From a virus, in the IMG/VR virus record IMGVR_UViG_3300025110_000087, positions 1 to 28,782 of that record: a stretch of DNA of 28,782 bases; one strand, given 5' to 3'. How positions within the stretch are numbered: position 1 is the first letter of the stretch; every line of letters begins with the position of its first letter. This document shows positions 20,466 to 28,782 of the stretch, piece after piece. The position numbers were made by a program, and so were the translations under genes. Under the pieces are notes generated by a model. The model was not told where the DNA came from and did not search any database. It saw only the letters and a list, made by a program, of their open reading frames with translations.

Positions 20466-22577
20466 TTAAGTTGTTATATCCCATTTAAAGACCATAGTAA
20501 CATTCGTGTCCTGACTTGCTGAGGGCATAGATAAATAAATATTATATAGCCTGCCTTTAGTAAGCGTTGTACTTCCTGATGTTGGAGATGTTAAATCATA
20601 GTCTAAAAATGTGTCATCTGCTATATCTATTACTAAATCTTTTCTAAAAGTCATAGACGAAGGTACTTCTGTATCATTACTTGCTTCTAGAAATCTTAAA
20701 CTTGCTGTCCCGTCTTGTGCTATCTCACTTCTAAAACAAAATTTTTCTAACACCCCATCATACGGTGCGATAAAACATAAAAATTCATTACTACTAGTTG
20801 TTGCTGTTCTTTCAAATATATAGCCTGTCATAGGTAAATAAACAGCAGAAACAGTAGCATTATACCCTATATACTTTGTTTCATAATGATATTTACCAAT
20901 ACCAACTATATCTGTTCCTGCATCATCTGTAAATGCAAGTTCATTTGGAGCTGCATCATCTATCCAAATCTGACCATAACCTGCAGCATCACTACCTGCA
21001 CTAGCTCTTTCTTTTATTAAAAAATGATTTTGTTCAAATTTTATTACTTCGTCTGTAATTGATATCTGCTCTGTTCCATCTACAGCTATGGATAAATTTG
21101 TCCCACTTGAAGCTGTGAGAGAAACATTTTCTCCATCATCTAAATATAAATATCTTGAATTTTCTCCATGTATTTTTACATTTGCATTAAATGTTTTTAC
21201 ACCTGTAAATGTTTGAGCACCTGCTAATGTTACATCCCCTGCATTTGCAGTTGCTCCATCAGCTACATTTAGAAATGTTAATACATTTGCTTTTGTCATT
21301 TCAGTAATAATTCCATCAGAACCAGCATTATTGCCAAGCATTCTTGCGTTAGTCATATTTTGTATTTTAGCATACGTAACTTGGTCATCTCCTATATGAG
21401 CTGTATCGATAGACCCATCTGTATAATGTTCACTGTTAACAGCATCATCTGCTATGTTATCGCCTTCAATTGCATCAGCACCTATATAAGCATGTGCTAT
21501 AGCAGTTCCTTGCCATACGCCAGTACCAATGGTTCCTACTGTTGTTATATTAGCTTGCGTAAAATGTTCATTGGCATCAAAATTATTTAAAGAATCATGG
21601 TCTATTTCTGCAGGAACAGCAACAGCAGTTATAGTTGTGCCACTGTTAGTTACACCTACACCATTAGAACCTAATATAGAAAAATCTGCAGAACCTGCTG
21701 TGTCTTCAGCTTTACTTCCTGAACCTGTATCTGTTGTTATACTTACACCTGTAATATCACCATCACCTGTACCTGCTCCAATATATGAACGTAGATTTGC
21801 ACCTGTAACAAACTTGACAACGCCAGAATCGGACATTAAAAATTTATCTGTATCACTACCAACTTCTGCTATTGTAGATATTTCAAGAGTCCCTGATAAA
21901 TCTGTATTTGATGCTGTGACTTTTAATGCGCCACCTGAATCTGTTCCTAGTGTAGATGATACGCTGGAATTGTATGATAACTTTAATACATTGTCGTTTG
22001 CTGCAGTTTGCCAGTTATCATCATAATTTGTATTACGTTTTATTTCTAATACCGAGCCATCATATAATAATGTAGATTCTGCATCAACATTTCCTATTGT
22101 TTGACCAATTGTGAGTAATTGATTTTCTGCTGTACTACTTATGCTATCATGAGTGTCATTTTCAGAATAATACCATGTTCCACCATTAGACTCGCATGTT
22201 TCTTTATCAGAATACTGCTCTAATGAGCAATATGCGCTTTTATAGCTTATATTTTTAAAAGGTAATAGTAAATCATCAACAAGCTGTTCTCCTGTCTTAG
22301 ATTCAATATTTCCTAAATTATTAACAATATATTCATTTGTTAAATCTTTTACAGTTAATTTATTTGTTGTTAAATGTTTTGTTGTTGATTTTCCAATACG
22401 ATTAAGTTCTTGCATTTGATTTGCAACATACCACATACCTCCAGCTTTTGTGCAAATAAACACACCACGACCAGATATTCTTGATATAACAATATCCCCG
22501 TCATTGCCAAAATCTTTTGTGGGAAAAGTATTAAGAACACGAGTTCTTGACGCTTTTAAATGTTGAAAATTAGCCAT
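20466..22577 (-). CDS. Tail fibre / receptor-binding protein, 703 aa
   Basis: ATG 22577 overlaps the stop of the 1879-aa gene (TAATG). The N-terminal 60 residues (SRTRVLNTFPTKDFGNDGDI) look like the virion-attachment part. The middle is repetitive and strand-rich, with short units such as IGADAIEGDNIADDAVNSEH (about 365-385) and GTGDGDITGVSI, typical of trimeric shafts of marine phage fibres. The C-terminal 150 residues (from about 555) probably form the receptor-binding head. C117 and C128 in YCSLEQYSDKETCESNGGTW make an unusual inserted Cys motif near the N-terminus. Host specificity would reside here. Confidence 0.75.
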   Translation of the reverse strand: MANFQHLKASRTRVLNTFPTKDFGNDGDIVISRISGRGVFICTKAGGMWYVANQMQELNRIGKSTTKHLTTNKLTVKDLTNEYIVNNLGNIESKTGEQLVDDLLLPFKNISYKSAYCSLEQYSDKETCESNGGTWYYSENDTHDSISSTAENQLLTIGQTIGNVDAESTLLYDGSVLEIKRNTNYDDNWQTAANDNVLKLSYNSSVSSTLGTDSGGALKVTASNTDLSGTLEISTIAEVGSDTDKFLMSDSGVVKFVTGANLRSYIGAGTGDGDITGVSITTDTGSGSKAEDTAGSADFSILGSNGVGVTNSGTTITAVAVPAEIDHDSLNNFDANEHFTQANITTVGTIGTGVWQGTAIAHAYIGADAIEGDNIADDAVNSEHYTDGSIDTAHIGDDQVTYAKIQNMTNARMLGNNAGSDGIITEMTKANVLTFLNVADGATANAGDVTLAGAQTFTGVKTFNANVKIHGENSRYLYLDDGENVSLTASSGTNLSIAVDGTEQISITDEVIKFEQNHFLIKERASAGSDAAGYGQIWIDDAAPNELAFTDDAGTDIVGIGKYHYETKYIGYNATVSAVYLPMTGYIFERTATTSSNEFLCFIAPYDGVLEKFCFRSEIAQDGTASLRFLEASNDTEVPSSMTFRKDLVIDIADDTFLDYDLTSPTSGSTTLTKGRLYNIYLSMPSASQDTNVTMVFKWDITT

Positions 22578-25500
22578 TACTTGACTCGTTTTGTTTTAAA
22601 TACAATAGATATGTCATTAATTTCAAAATCAGCTGCTACAGTAGAGGCATAAAACAATAATTGAAAAGAATATATATTATTAGCTTCTGATGGTGATGCA
22701 AATTTTAATTCTGCAGTCTTCCAATTGCCGTCAGTTTCATCTAATGTTTCAGATGCATAACATACAGTTGAAGTCCCCGCAAATTTACTTGAAGTTTTAA
22801 ATTGTATGTTATTACTAAACGTGCCTGTATCAAAAGGCAACCCATTTTTTTGAGCATATACAGATACACCTGAGTCAGTTCCATCAGTTCCAACTTTATA
22901 TGTAATATATACTTTATATATTTTCTTTCTATTTGCTACATTTCCAAAAGTAAAATCTTTAGTTCTAAAATAAAATAGTTTTGTACCGCCTGAAGGCAAT
23001 ACTGTAGATGCATTATTCCATTTTTTAATTCCATTAATAGACGCGTCTCCATCTTTATGTCTGTAATACAATACATCTCCATCTACATTAGTTATCATAT
23101 TTGATATTTTTCCAGTATCCCCAGAAGAAGAATTGCCTGCAATAGATTTATGATTGTATATCCAAGATTTTGTTGGAAAATGATAAGTTGCAGAATCTGG
23201 AATACCTAAACTGCTGATATCGCCTGATGTCCATCGAACAATTAAAGTGTCTCTGTCTTGTATATATCCTACAACGCAAGCTCCATCATGAGTAGATGCA
23301 GATGCAATCCAATAATTATTTCCGACTCCATCATAGTCACTAGTTGCTGCTATTCTGTTATCAATTAAATTATTCATACTTGAACCATCATAAATATAAC
23401 ATCCTGTTTTATTTGCCCATACAATGCCATATGGAGTTTTTACTACAGAATGTTGTCCTAATACTCCAACATTTTCAAACGTATCTTCTAAAAATTCAAA
23501 ATCTCCTGATACATTAATTACAAATACTTTACGTTTTTTATATTGTAATAATTTATCTTTATAATATGCTAATGCTGTAATTTCATCACCATCATTAATA
23601 GCAACATCAATAAAATTAGATTTAGGCAAAATATTATATTTACCAATAGGAGATTTAAGCATTCTGTCTCCATGTATTTCTCCATCTTGCATTATATTCC
23701 CAACATACAATCTGCTGTTAGCAACAACAGAACATTTATATCTTGCAGTTAAAGTATTACTACTAACTGCGTCTTCTTGAGAAACCATTGTTTCAGATTC
23801 ATAGCTATTAACTTCATTATAATTTATAAATGCAGTTCTGTCTAAAAAGAATTGTGCTTCTCCACTTGAAATCACTGGGGAATCTGATTTTATAGAAGAC
23901 GTAGTAGAATGCATTGTTTTTGTTTTATGGTCAATATAAAATTGTAAATACCATATTTCAGATTCTGTGTCCCTCATATAAAATTTTGTTTTATTAATAT
24001 TTGAATTATTTAAATACGATTCAAGCATTTTAACTCTTATATGAGGAGAATGACCTATATCTATATAAGATACATTTGGATTATCAACGTTTTCTCCAAT
24101 ACCTGAAGTTATGCTAGAAAATCCAGATTCTTCATTAAATTGACTTTCAACAGTTGTTGCAAATTCAAATATTTTATTAGCCCAACCTAAACCTTCTAAA
24201 GCGCTTGCTCCAAATGAAAAGTTAACACCAAGTGAACTTCCATTTAAAGGTATATCTGAAACCTCTGCATCTTTATTATAAAATTTTAATTGAAACCTAT
24301 CAATAACAAATCTAGTATACATAGTAACATTTTTCCATGGGTTATAAGGGCCATAAGGATATTCTCTATTATCTATATCATTGTTCCCTACATAATTTAT
24401 ATAACCATGCGTTCCGCTAGCATAATTTCCTCCAAACATCTGGAGCATAGTTTTTTCAAGACCTGCAGATGCTGCGACATTAGTGCCTCCGTGACTAGGT
24501 ATTTCTTCTAATTTAATTAAAATATAATCTGAAGGGCTTATAGTATTTGTATGATTATTAAATTGTATTTTATCTTCTATGTCTAAACATATACGTAAAG
24601 GTTTACATCCATGTGCATTACCATGAGTATCAGCATTGTCCCATTCTTGATATTCTCCTCTTTCTAATGTTGCAGATAATAATTTTCCAGTTGTATCATA
24701 TCTTTCTAAATATCCATCTCTGCAAACATCCCATATACTTTTTTGTCCAATGTGACTAGTTGGCTCGCTGCAAATATTTCCAATATCACTTGTTGATTGC
24801 GCCCTTGCTGTATCAAATGTAAAATCTTCTGCTCTTATCATTTTATTTAAAATACTTTCAGATGACGAATCTATAGAAGCATCGCTTGCTACCCCTCCTT
24901 GAAATTTAAAAATAGGTAATGCTGGCCCATTTGGAATATATGTAGAATCGCTTGCAAATCCAATTACATCATATTTAAATTTAATGTCAATTTCTTTTAA
25001 ATTTCCAATTTCATTTCCTGCGTCATCTGTAAGACCTTCAAGTGCTTGAGGGTCAACTATTAAAGATAAAGGATTTCTTACTTTGTCTTTTGAATCATGA
25101 ACATTTGTTGCTACACCTCCTACCCTATGTGATGCTCCAGCATCGCTTGTATTTATTCCTAAATTAGTTAAAATTTTTCTAGGAGAAGATGTGTTAGTTC
25201 CAAATCCATCTGTTATAAAACTTGAATTTTCTCCCAGTCCTATTTCATGCTCAGTACCATACTGAGAATTTAAAACATTAATACTATTATCTTCAATAAT
25301 ATTATCTATATACCATTGACTATTAGGGTCAGGCAATCTTTTATACTTTTGAGTAATTTCACATGCAGAATGCGTATCAGAATATAAACCACCATTTCTT
25401 CCGTTAGACATGTTTCGTGAGCCATCAGTAAAACATCTAATAACCATTCCTGTTGGGTTTATTATACCATTTGAATTTTCATTTTCGTAAGTTATATCGC

Positions 25501-28216
25501 CAAATGCTCCCATTGGCCAATTTGTTTGTTTTGTTGTTTCGTTTTGCCTGTAAGTTTTTCCTGTAAATAGTTCATTAAAGTATGTCGATAAATCAAATAC
25601 TGCTGCAGATTCAGGGTCTTCATTTATTTGAAAAACTGCTGTTGAGGGAGGCGATACTAAAAATTCTTCAGTTTTTGTCCACCCTATTGTAGAATTAGAA
25701 TTTGATGGAGTTCGATTAGAATAGTACACTAATTTATTTTTATTTCCTGTATTAAAATTACCATCAGATATTTTTAACATTCCATTAATATAATCATAAT
25801 TAGGCTCTGCTCCAGAATCTCCCCAGTTAATATAATTTAAAGTCCATGAACTTGATTTAGAATTATGTAAATGTATAGCAGAGCTATTTTGTTTATTATC
25901 TAATAGCATAGTAATAACATCTTTATCAACTTGTCTATTTGATGTAATTTTAAAATTTTTAATTTTTACTGTAGAATTATCTTCACCTTGGTCTCCTCCG
26001 TAACCAAATTTACCTGCATGTATTCTAAATTTCCAATTTGTTACATCGGTATAATTTTTTGGAATAATAAAGTTAAATTTATATGTACTTTCATCATGAT
26101 TATGAAAAGGATTATTTGAATCTACCCCTACGCTTTGAGATGTATTTGAAAAATCTCTTACAGCTATACCTGCTGCATTAAAATAGTTTTTATATAAAGT
26201 TACACCATGTAGAAAAAATCTAAAAGTATTTGGATGAGGTGTTTCTATTCCAAATTGAATTTTTATTGGCATTGTATCGCTTGTAGTCCTTGATGCGGGA
26301 GTAGTAAAAAATATTGGGCCATCTGTTGTTTGATTTGACACAGGATGAATACCACTATAATTAGGATGATGTTTCTCATTTCCAAATCCATCAGAAAGAG
26401 ATGTCGTTATCGAAGTTAAATTCTTAAAAAATAAAACTTCTTCTGTTTCTGGATTTATTACTTGTACTATTGCGTTACCATGACCACTAACAGACGAAAC
26501 CAGAGAAGTATAATGATATAAAAAATCTAAACTATAAGATGTATGTTCATGCAATTGAACCGTTTGACTTAAGGCGTTACCATTACTACCAAAAATACTT
26601 GTTGTTAATTTTGCTCCTGATGCTGTATTATCAACACTAGAACTTCCGCTAAGTTGAGCAACTGTCAATCCATGGTTAGCAAAATCAGATGTAGCAGCTT
26701 CAGGATTTCTTACAATATCCCATTCTTGTACATATAATACAGTATCATTTGCAATGTCAACATCAACTCCTTTTGAAAAAACTATTTCAGTTGTACTATT
26801 TACTGAATCGCAAATTCCAATAAAAGTACCATCCGATTTATATAAAGATTGATGTAGTAATAAAGTTTCTGTTGCTGCTGTTGTGTCTACAGTAAGTGTA
26901 ACAGAAGAATCTGTTGCTGATACAGTGCTTTCATTTGATACAACTCCTGTTGTAGATAATGTATTGTAATTATCTCTAAAATCTCCGTTGTCTATATAAT
27001 TTGAACCTGGGTTATATATGTATCCTGAAGTTGTACCATTTCTACCTATACCTGATAACCATTTATATGACATGTTTTCAGAAGCAATAAGAGAAAGACC
27101 TGTAACATTAATACTTCCAACTGTTATTTCTGCTGTATTACTTGTGCTTCCAGGGTCTGTAAATGTTAAAGTTTCGCCTGCAACAAAATCAAAACCTTTG
27201 TCTTTTGTAAAATAAAAAGTAGGATTTCCACTAGCATCTGTATAAATATCAAACACTGCGCCATATCCTTTTGCACTTGTACCGTTGTCGTCAGGTAAAA
27301 CACCATAATGTTTTTTGCTTGCTTCCCATGCTGTTACTGATGGTGTAGTGTCACTTAAGGTTTTAATGCTACCTCCAGTGTCTGCAATAGTTGAAGAATA
27401 TAACTCAATAAAAGGAGATAAGTCTCCGTAATTGTTTGTAGAGCTTCCAGTTTTACTTCCATCTGCAACATTTAATGTTAATGGAGAACTAAGGTCTACT
27501 GTATATTCTACTGTATACTCTACTCCTGAAAATAAAGATAAATTTGGTTCATATTCTATATACCCTAAATCTTTTGATTGAGCAGATGTAATAGTTCCAG
27601 TTTTTGAAACAATACAATATTCTTCTTGGTTTGAATATACATCATCAATCCAATCTTTATAATTTGTTCCATCTCCTTTAAAGTTTGTGCTAGGAGTCCA
27701 TCTATATATCATATATTTTGAAGGATTGGCATCATCTTTATCATTTAATGCTGTACTAAAAGCAGCAGTGGTTGTTAAAGTTCTTGAACTTCCAACATAA
27801 CTTGATACTTTTCTTGACTGCCCACTACCTGCTCCTGCATAAATATAAACAATCATATCGTCATATGTTTCATTTGCCGAAGAAGTAATAAATGCATCTT
27901 CTAATATAAAAACAGTAGTGCTGGTAACAGTATCAATTGTACCTGTTGCAATACCTGAATTAAAGTTAGATTCTATTCCAGAAAATTCATAATCAGAAGT
28001 AAATTGAAATAAACCATATCCTGGTTTAAAATTTTGACTACCAAAATACTCCGAACCTAAAGTAGTCTCAGCCATACCAGAAACTCTAATAATACCATTT
28101 TTATCTACAACTGCATTCCAATTCTGTACAAATTGATTATCTTCTATATCTCTTGCATCAGAATATGCATTTAACCCTCCTGCAAAATTAGTAATTTGTA
28201 ATACTTGTTTTGGCAC
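22577..28216 (-). CDS. Very large tail/adaptor-type structural protein, 1879 aa, GTG start
   Basis: The start is GTG 28216, sharing one base with the previous stop (TAGTG), with AAAAGGA upstream. The N-terminus (ITNFAGGLNAYSDARDIED, 8-26) is the signature I associate with T7 gp12-like tail tube/nozzle proteins of podoviruses. A matching C-terminal region follows near 1540-1650 (DEITALAYYKDKLLQYKKRK and VKTPYGIVWANKTGCYIYDG), like blades of a beta-propeller. Between them lie about 1300 residues of Ser/Thr/Asn-rich, strand-rich sequence. T7 gp12 is about 790 residues, so this protein is more than twice as long, perhaps with carbohydrate-binding or structural insertions. Confidence 0.7.
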   Translation of the reverse strand: MPKQVLQITNFAGGLNAYSDARDIEDNQFVQNWNAVVDKNGIIRVSGMAETTLGSEYFGSQNFKPGYGLFQFTSDYEFSGIESNFNSGIATGTIDTVTSTTVFILEDAFITSSANETYDDMIVYIYAGAGSGQSRKVSSYVGSSRTLTTTAAFSTALNDKDDANPSKYMIYRWTPSTNFKGDGTNYKDWIDDVYSNQEEYCIVSKTGTITSAQSKDLGYIEYEPNLSLFSGVEYTVEYTVDLSSPLTLNVADGSKTGSSTNNYGDLSPFIELYSSTIADTGGSIKTLSDTTPSVTAWEASKKHYGVLPDDNGTSAKGYGAVFDIYTDASGNPTFYFTKDKGFDFVAGETLTFTDPGSTSNTAEITVGSINVTGLSLIASENMSYKWLSGIGRNGTTSGYIYNPGSNYIDNGDFRDNYNTLSTTGVVSNESTVSATDSSVTLTVDTTAATETLLLHQSLYKSDGTFIGICDSVNSTTEIVFSKGVDVDIANDTVLYVQEWDIVRNPEAATSDFANHGLTVAQLSGSSSVDNTASGAKLTTSIFGSNGNALSQTVQLHEHTSYSLDFLYHYTSLVSSVSGHGNAIVQVINPETEEVLFFKNLTSITTSLSDGFGNEKHHPNYSGIHPVSNQTTDGPIFFTTPASRTTSDTMPIKIQFGIETPHPNTFRFFLHGVTLYKNYFNAAGIAVRDFSNTSQSVGVDSNNPFHNHDESTYKFNFIIPKNYTDVTNWKFRIHAGKFGYGGDQGEDNSTVKIKNFKITSNRQVDKDVITMLLDNKQNSSAIHLHNSKSSSWTLNYINWGDSGAEPNYDYINGMLKISDGNFNTGNKNKLVYYSNRTPSNSNSTIGWTKTEEFLVSPPSTAVFQINEDPESAAVFDLSTYFNELFTGKTYRQNETTKQTNWPMGAFGDITYENENSNGIINPTGMVIRCFTDGSRNMSNGRNGGLYSDTHSACEITQKYKRLPDPNSQWYIDNIIEDNSINVLNSQYGTEHEIGLGENSSFITDGFGTNTSSPRKILTNLGINTSDAGASHRVGGVATNVHDSKDKVRNPLSLIVDPQALEGLTDDAGNEIGNLKEIDIKFKYDVIGFASDSTYIPNGPALPIFKFQGGVASDASIDSSSESILNKMIRAEDFTFDTARAQSTSDIGNICSEPTSHIGQKSIWDVCRDGYLERYDTTGKLLSATLERGEYQEWDNADTHGNAHGCKPLRICLDIEDKIQFNNHTNTISPSDYILIKLEEIPSHGGTNVAASAGLEKTMLQMFGGNYASGTHGYINYVGNNDIDNREYPYGPYNPWKNVTMYTRFVIDRFQLKFYNKDAEVSDIPLNGSSLGVNFSFGASALEGLGWANKIFEFATTVESQFNEESGFSSITSGIGENVDNPNVSYIDIGHSPHIRVKMLESYLNNSNINKTKFYMRDTESEIWYLQFYIDHKTKTMHSTTSSIKSDSPVISSGEAQFFLDRTAFINYNEVNSYESETMVSQEDAVSSNTLTARYKCSVVANSRLYVGNIMQDGEIHGDRMLKSPIGKYNILPKSNFIDVAINDGDEITALAYYKDKLLQYKKRKVFVINVSGDFEFLEDTFENVGVLGQHSVVKTPYGIVWANKTGCYIYDGSSMNNLIDNRIAATSDYDGVGNNYWIASASTHDGACVVGYIQDRDTLIVRWTSGDISSLGIPDSATYHFPTKSWIYNHKSIAGNSSSGDTGKISNMITNVDGDVLYYRHKDGDASINGIKKWNNASTVLPSGGTKLFYFRTKDFTFGNVANRKKIYKVYITYKVGTDGTDSGVSVYAQKNGLPFDTGTFSNNIQFKTSSKFAGTSTVCYASETLDETDGNWKTAELKFASPSEANNIYSFQLLFYASTVAADFEINDISIVFKTKRVK

Positions 28217-28362
28217 TATTTTCCTTTTACTTTATCAACAATAGGTTTAATTACCATATCAAAAATTACATCGTCTTTTTTTGATGGACTAAGTTTAACT
28301 GCTTTTTCTACAACATATAATAAAAGTAAAACCCATTCCCAGTTTGCTAATAACATTTGCAT
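28216..28362 (-). CDS. One-span membrane peptide, 48 aa
   Basis: ATG 28362 follows AAGGAGAATAAAC. The product has a hydrophobic segment at about 3-20 (MLLANWEWVLLLLYVVEKAV) and a charged tail containing KLSPSKKDD and a basic end. I recall similar W-x-x-hydrophobic plus T/S-P-S-K-K-D-D peptides from marine phages, without a known role. It could be a holin-like or virion-assembly membrane peptide. Its stop shares one base with the start of the large tail gene. Confidence 0.65.
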   Translation of the reverse strand: MQMLLANWEWVLLLLYVVEKAVKLSPSKKDDVIFDMVIKPIVDKVKGK

Positions 28363-28381
28363 GTTTATTCTCCTTGTTTAA

Positions 28382-28606
28382 TTAAAATCGTGCTTTTTTA
28401 GTTACTTTTTTAAGTATTGCTAAATCTTTTTCTAACTCTTCAATATACTTGCCATATTTATTTACAGTTTTATTTAAAGCTTTTACTTGCTTATCAAGCT
28501 CATTTGGCTGTTCTACGTATTCCTGTATTTTGTCTAACTTGAACTGTTTCATAAGCTGTTTCATGACTAAATCTAATACTTTTTTTATAATAATTCCTTG
28601 TATCAT
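28382..28606 (-). CDS. Coiled-coil protein, 74 aa
   Basis: ATG 28606 follows TAAGGAGAAATA. The N-terminal 25 residues are hydrophobic and basic (MIQGIIIKKVLDLVMKQLMK); residues 35-70 form a coiled coil (LDKQVKALNKTVNKYGKYIE). Located between the partial gene at the edge and the membrane peptide. Possibly a small membrane-associated or scaffold-like helper; no family recognised. Confidence 0.65.
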   Translation of the reverse strand: MIQGIIIKKVLDLVMKQLMKQFKLDKIQEYVEQPNELDKQVKALNKTVNKYGKYIEELEKDLAILKKVTKKARF

Positions 28607-28615
28607 TATTTCTCC

Positions 28616-28782
28616 TTATGCGACATCATCTAATATTGCTGCGACTATACATTGTACATTTCCACCACCAGCTGTTTGGTCTGGGTCTGCAGATATTGCA
28701 TGTAAATCCCCAACTGTTGTATTAGGCATTTTAGCAAACCATGAATGCCCTGAACTTATTTCTATTGCATTTGTAGAACCAT
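28616..28782 (-). CDS. C-terminal end of a structural-type protein, partial at right edge
   Basis: An open frame enters from the right edge and ends with TAA at 28616-28618. Visible residues begin GSTNAIEISSGHSWFAKMPN and end in CIVAAILDDVA, 54 residues in all, small and strand-like with Gly and Thr. It could be the end of a head decoration, capsid-associated or other virion protein, since it is upstream of the tail genes in the late transcript, but too little is present to name it. Confidence 0.55.
   Translation of the reverse strand, partial: GSTNAIEISSGHSWFAKMPNTTVGDLHAISADPDQTAGGGNVQCIVAAILDDVA

Noticed and set aside
17829-22026. Rightward open frames antisense to the 619-, 280- and 703-residue genes
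   Set aside because: Composition and lack of start signals indicate shadows of the structural genes.

Overview
The window looks like part of the genome of an uncultivated tailed bacteriophage (Caudoviricetes). It is AT-rich, almost fully coding, has many genes under 100 codons with ATGA/TAATG junctions, a phage replication and recombination set, and a block of very long virion-type genes. Large glycine/alanine-rich internal proteins after a tail gene and a fibre gene suggest a podovirus-like virion. The fibre style and several small-gene families recall marine phages; that is from memory. Clear GGAG/GGAGG ribosome-binding sites imply a bacterial host with a normal anti-Shine-Dalgarno. The host cannot be named, and no tRNA, rRNA, CRISPR array or insertion sequence was seen.

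Layout. Positions 1-590 hold three small leftward genes. An AT-rich divergent region (591-754) with short tandem repeats follows. Positions 755-4193 hold a rightward run of small genes, including two membrane-anchored paralogues, one with a calcium-binding type repeat, and a potential structured RNA at 3554-3623. Positions 4294-10124 are the rightward DNA-metabolism module: a ribbon-helix-helix protein, a Cas4/RecB-like Fe-S nuclease, a DUF1071 (Rad52/Sak-type) annealing protein, an SSB-like protein ending in IPF, a 36-residue helix-turn-helix peptide, overlapping small genes, a DnaB-like helicase, a RuvC-like resolvase and a PD-(D/E)XK nuclease.

From 28782 down to 10121 everything reads leftward and looks like late structural genes: a partial gene at the edge, a coiled-coil protein, a one-span membrane peptide, a 1879-residue tail/adaptor-like protein, a 703-residue fibre, then 280-, 156-, 619- and 2361-residue proteins that probably form the internal or ejected virion set. 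The early and late blocks converge with a 4-base overlap at 10121-10124.

The most unusual object is the 2361-residue protein. Its middle carries a tyrosine-recombinase-like catalytic core (R917, K950/K952, R1006, H1031, Y1040) followed by an HEXXH metallopeptidase motif (1138-1142), between membrane-active-looking ends. It fits the idea of a large polyvalent protein delivered with the DNA. No other integrase, and no DNA polymerase, primase, terminase, portal, capsid or endolysin, was recognised here. Family assignments come from reading motifs, not from searches.
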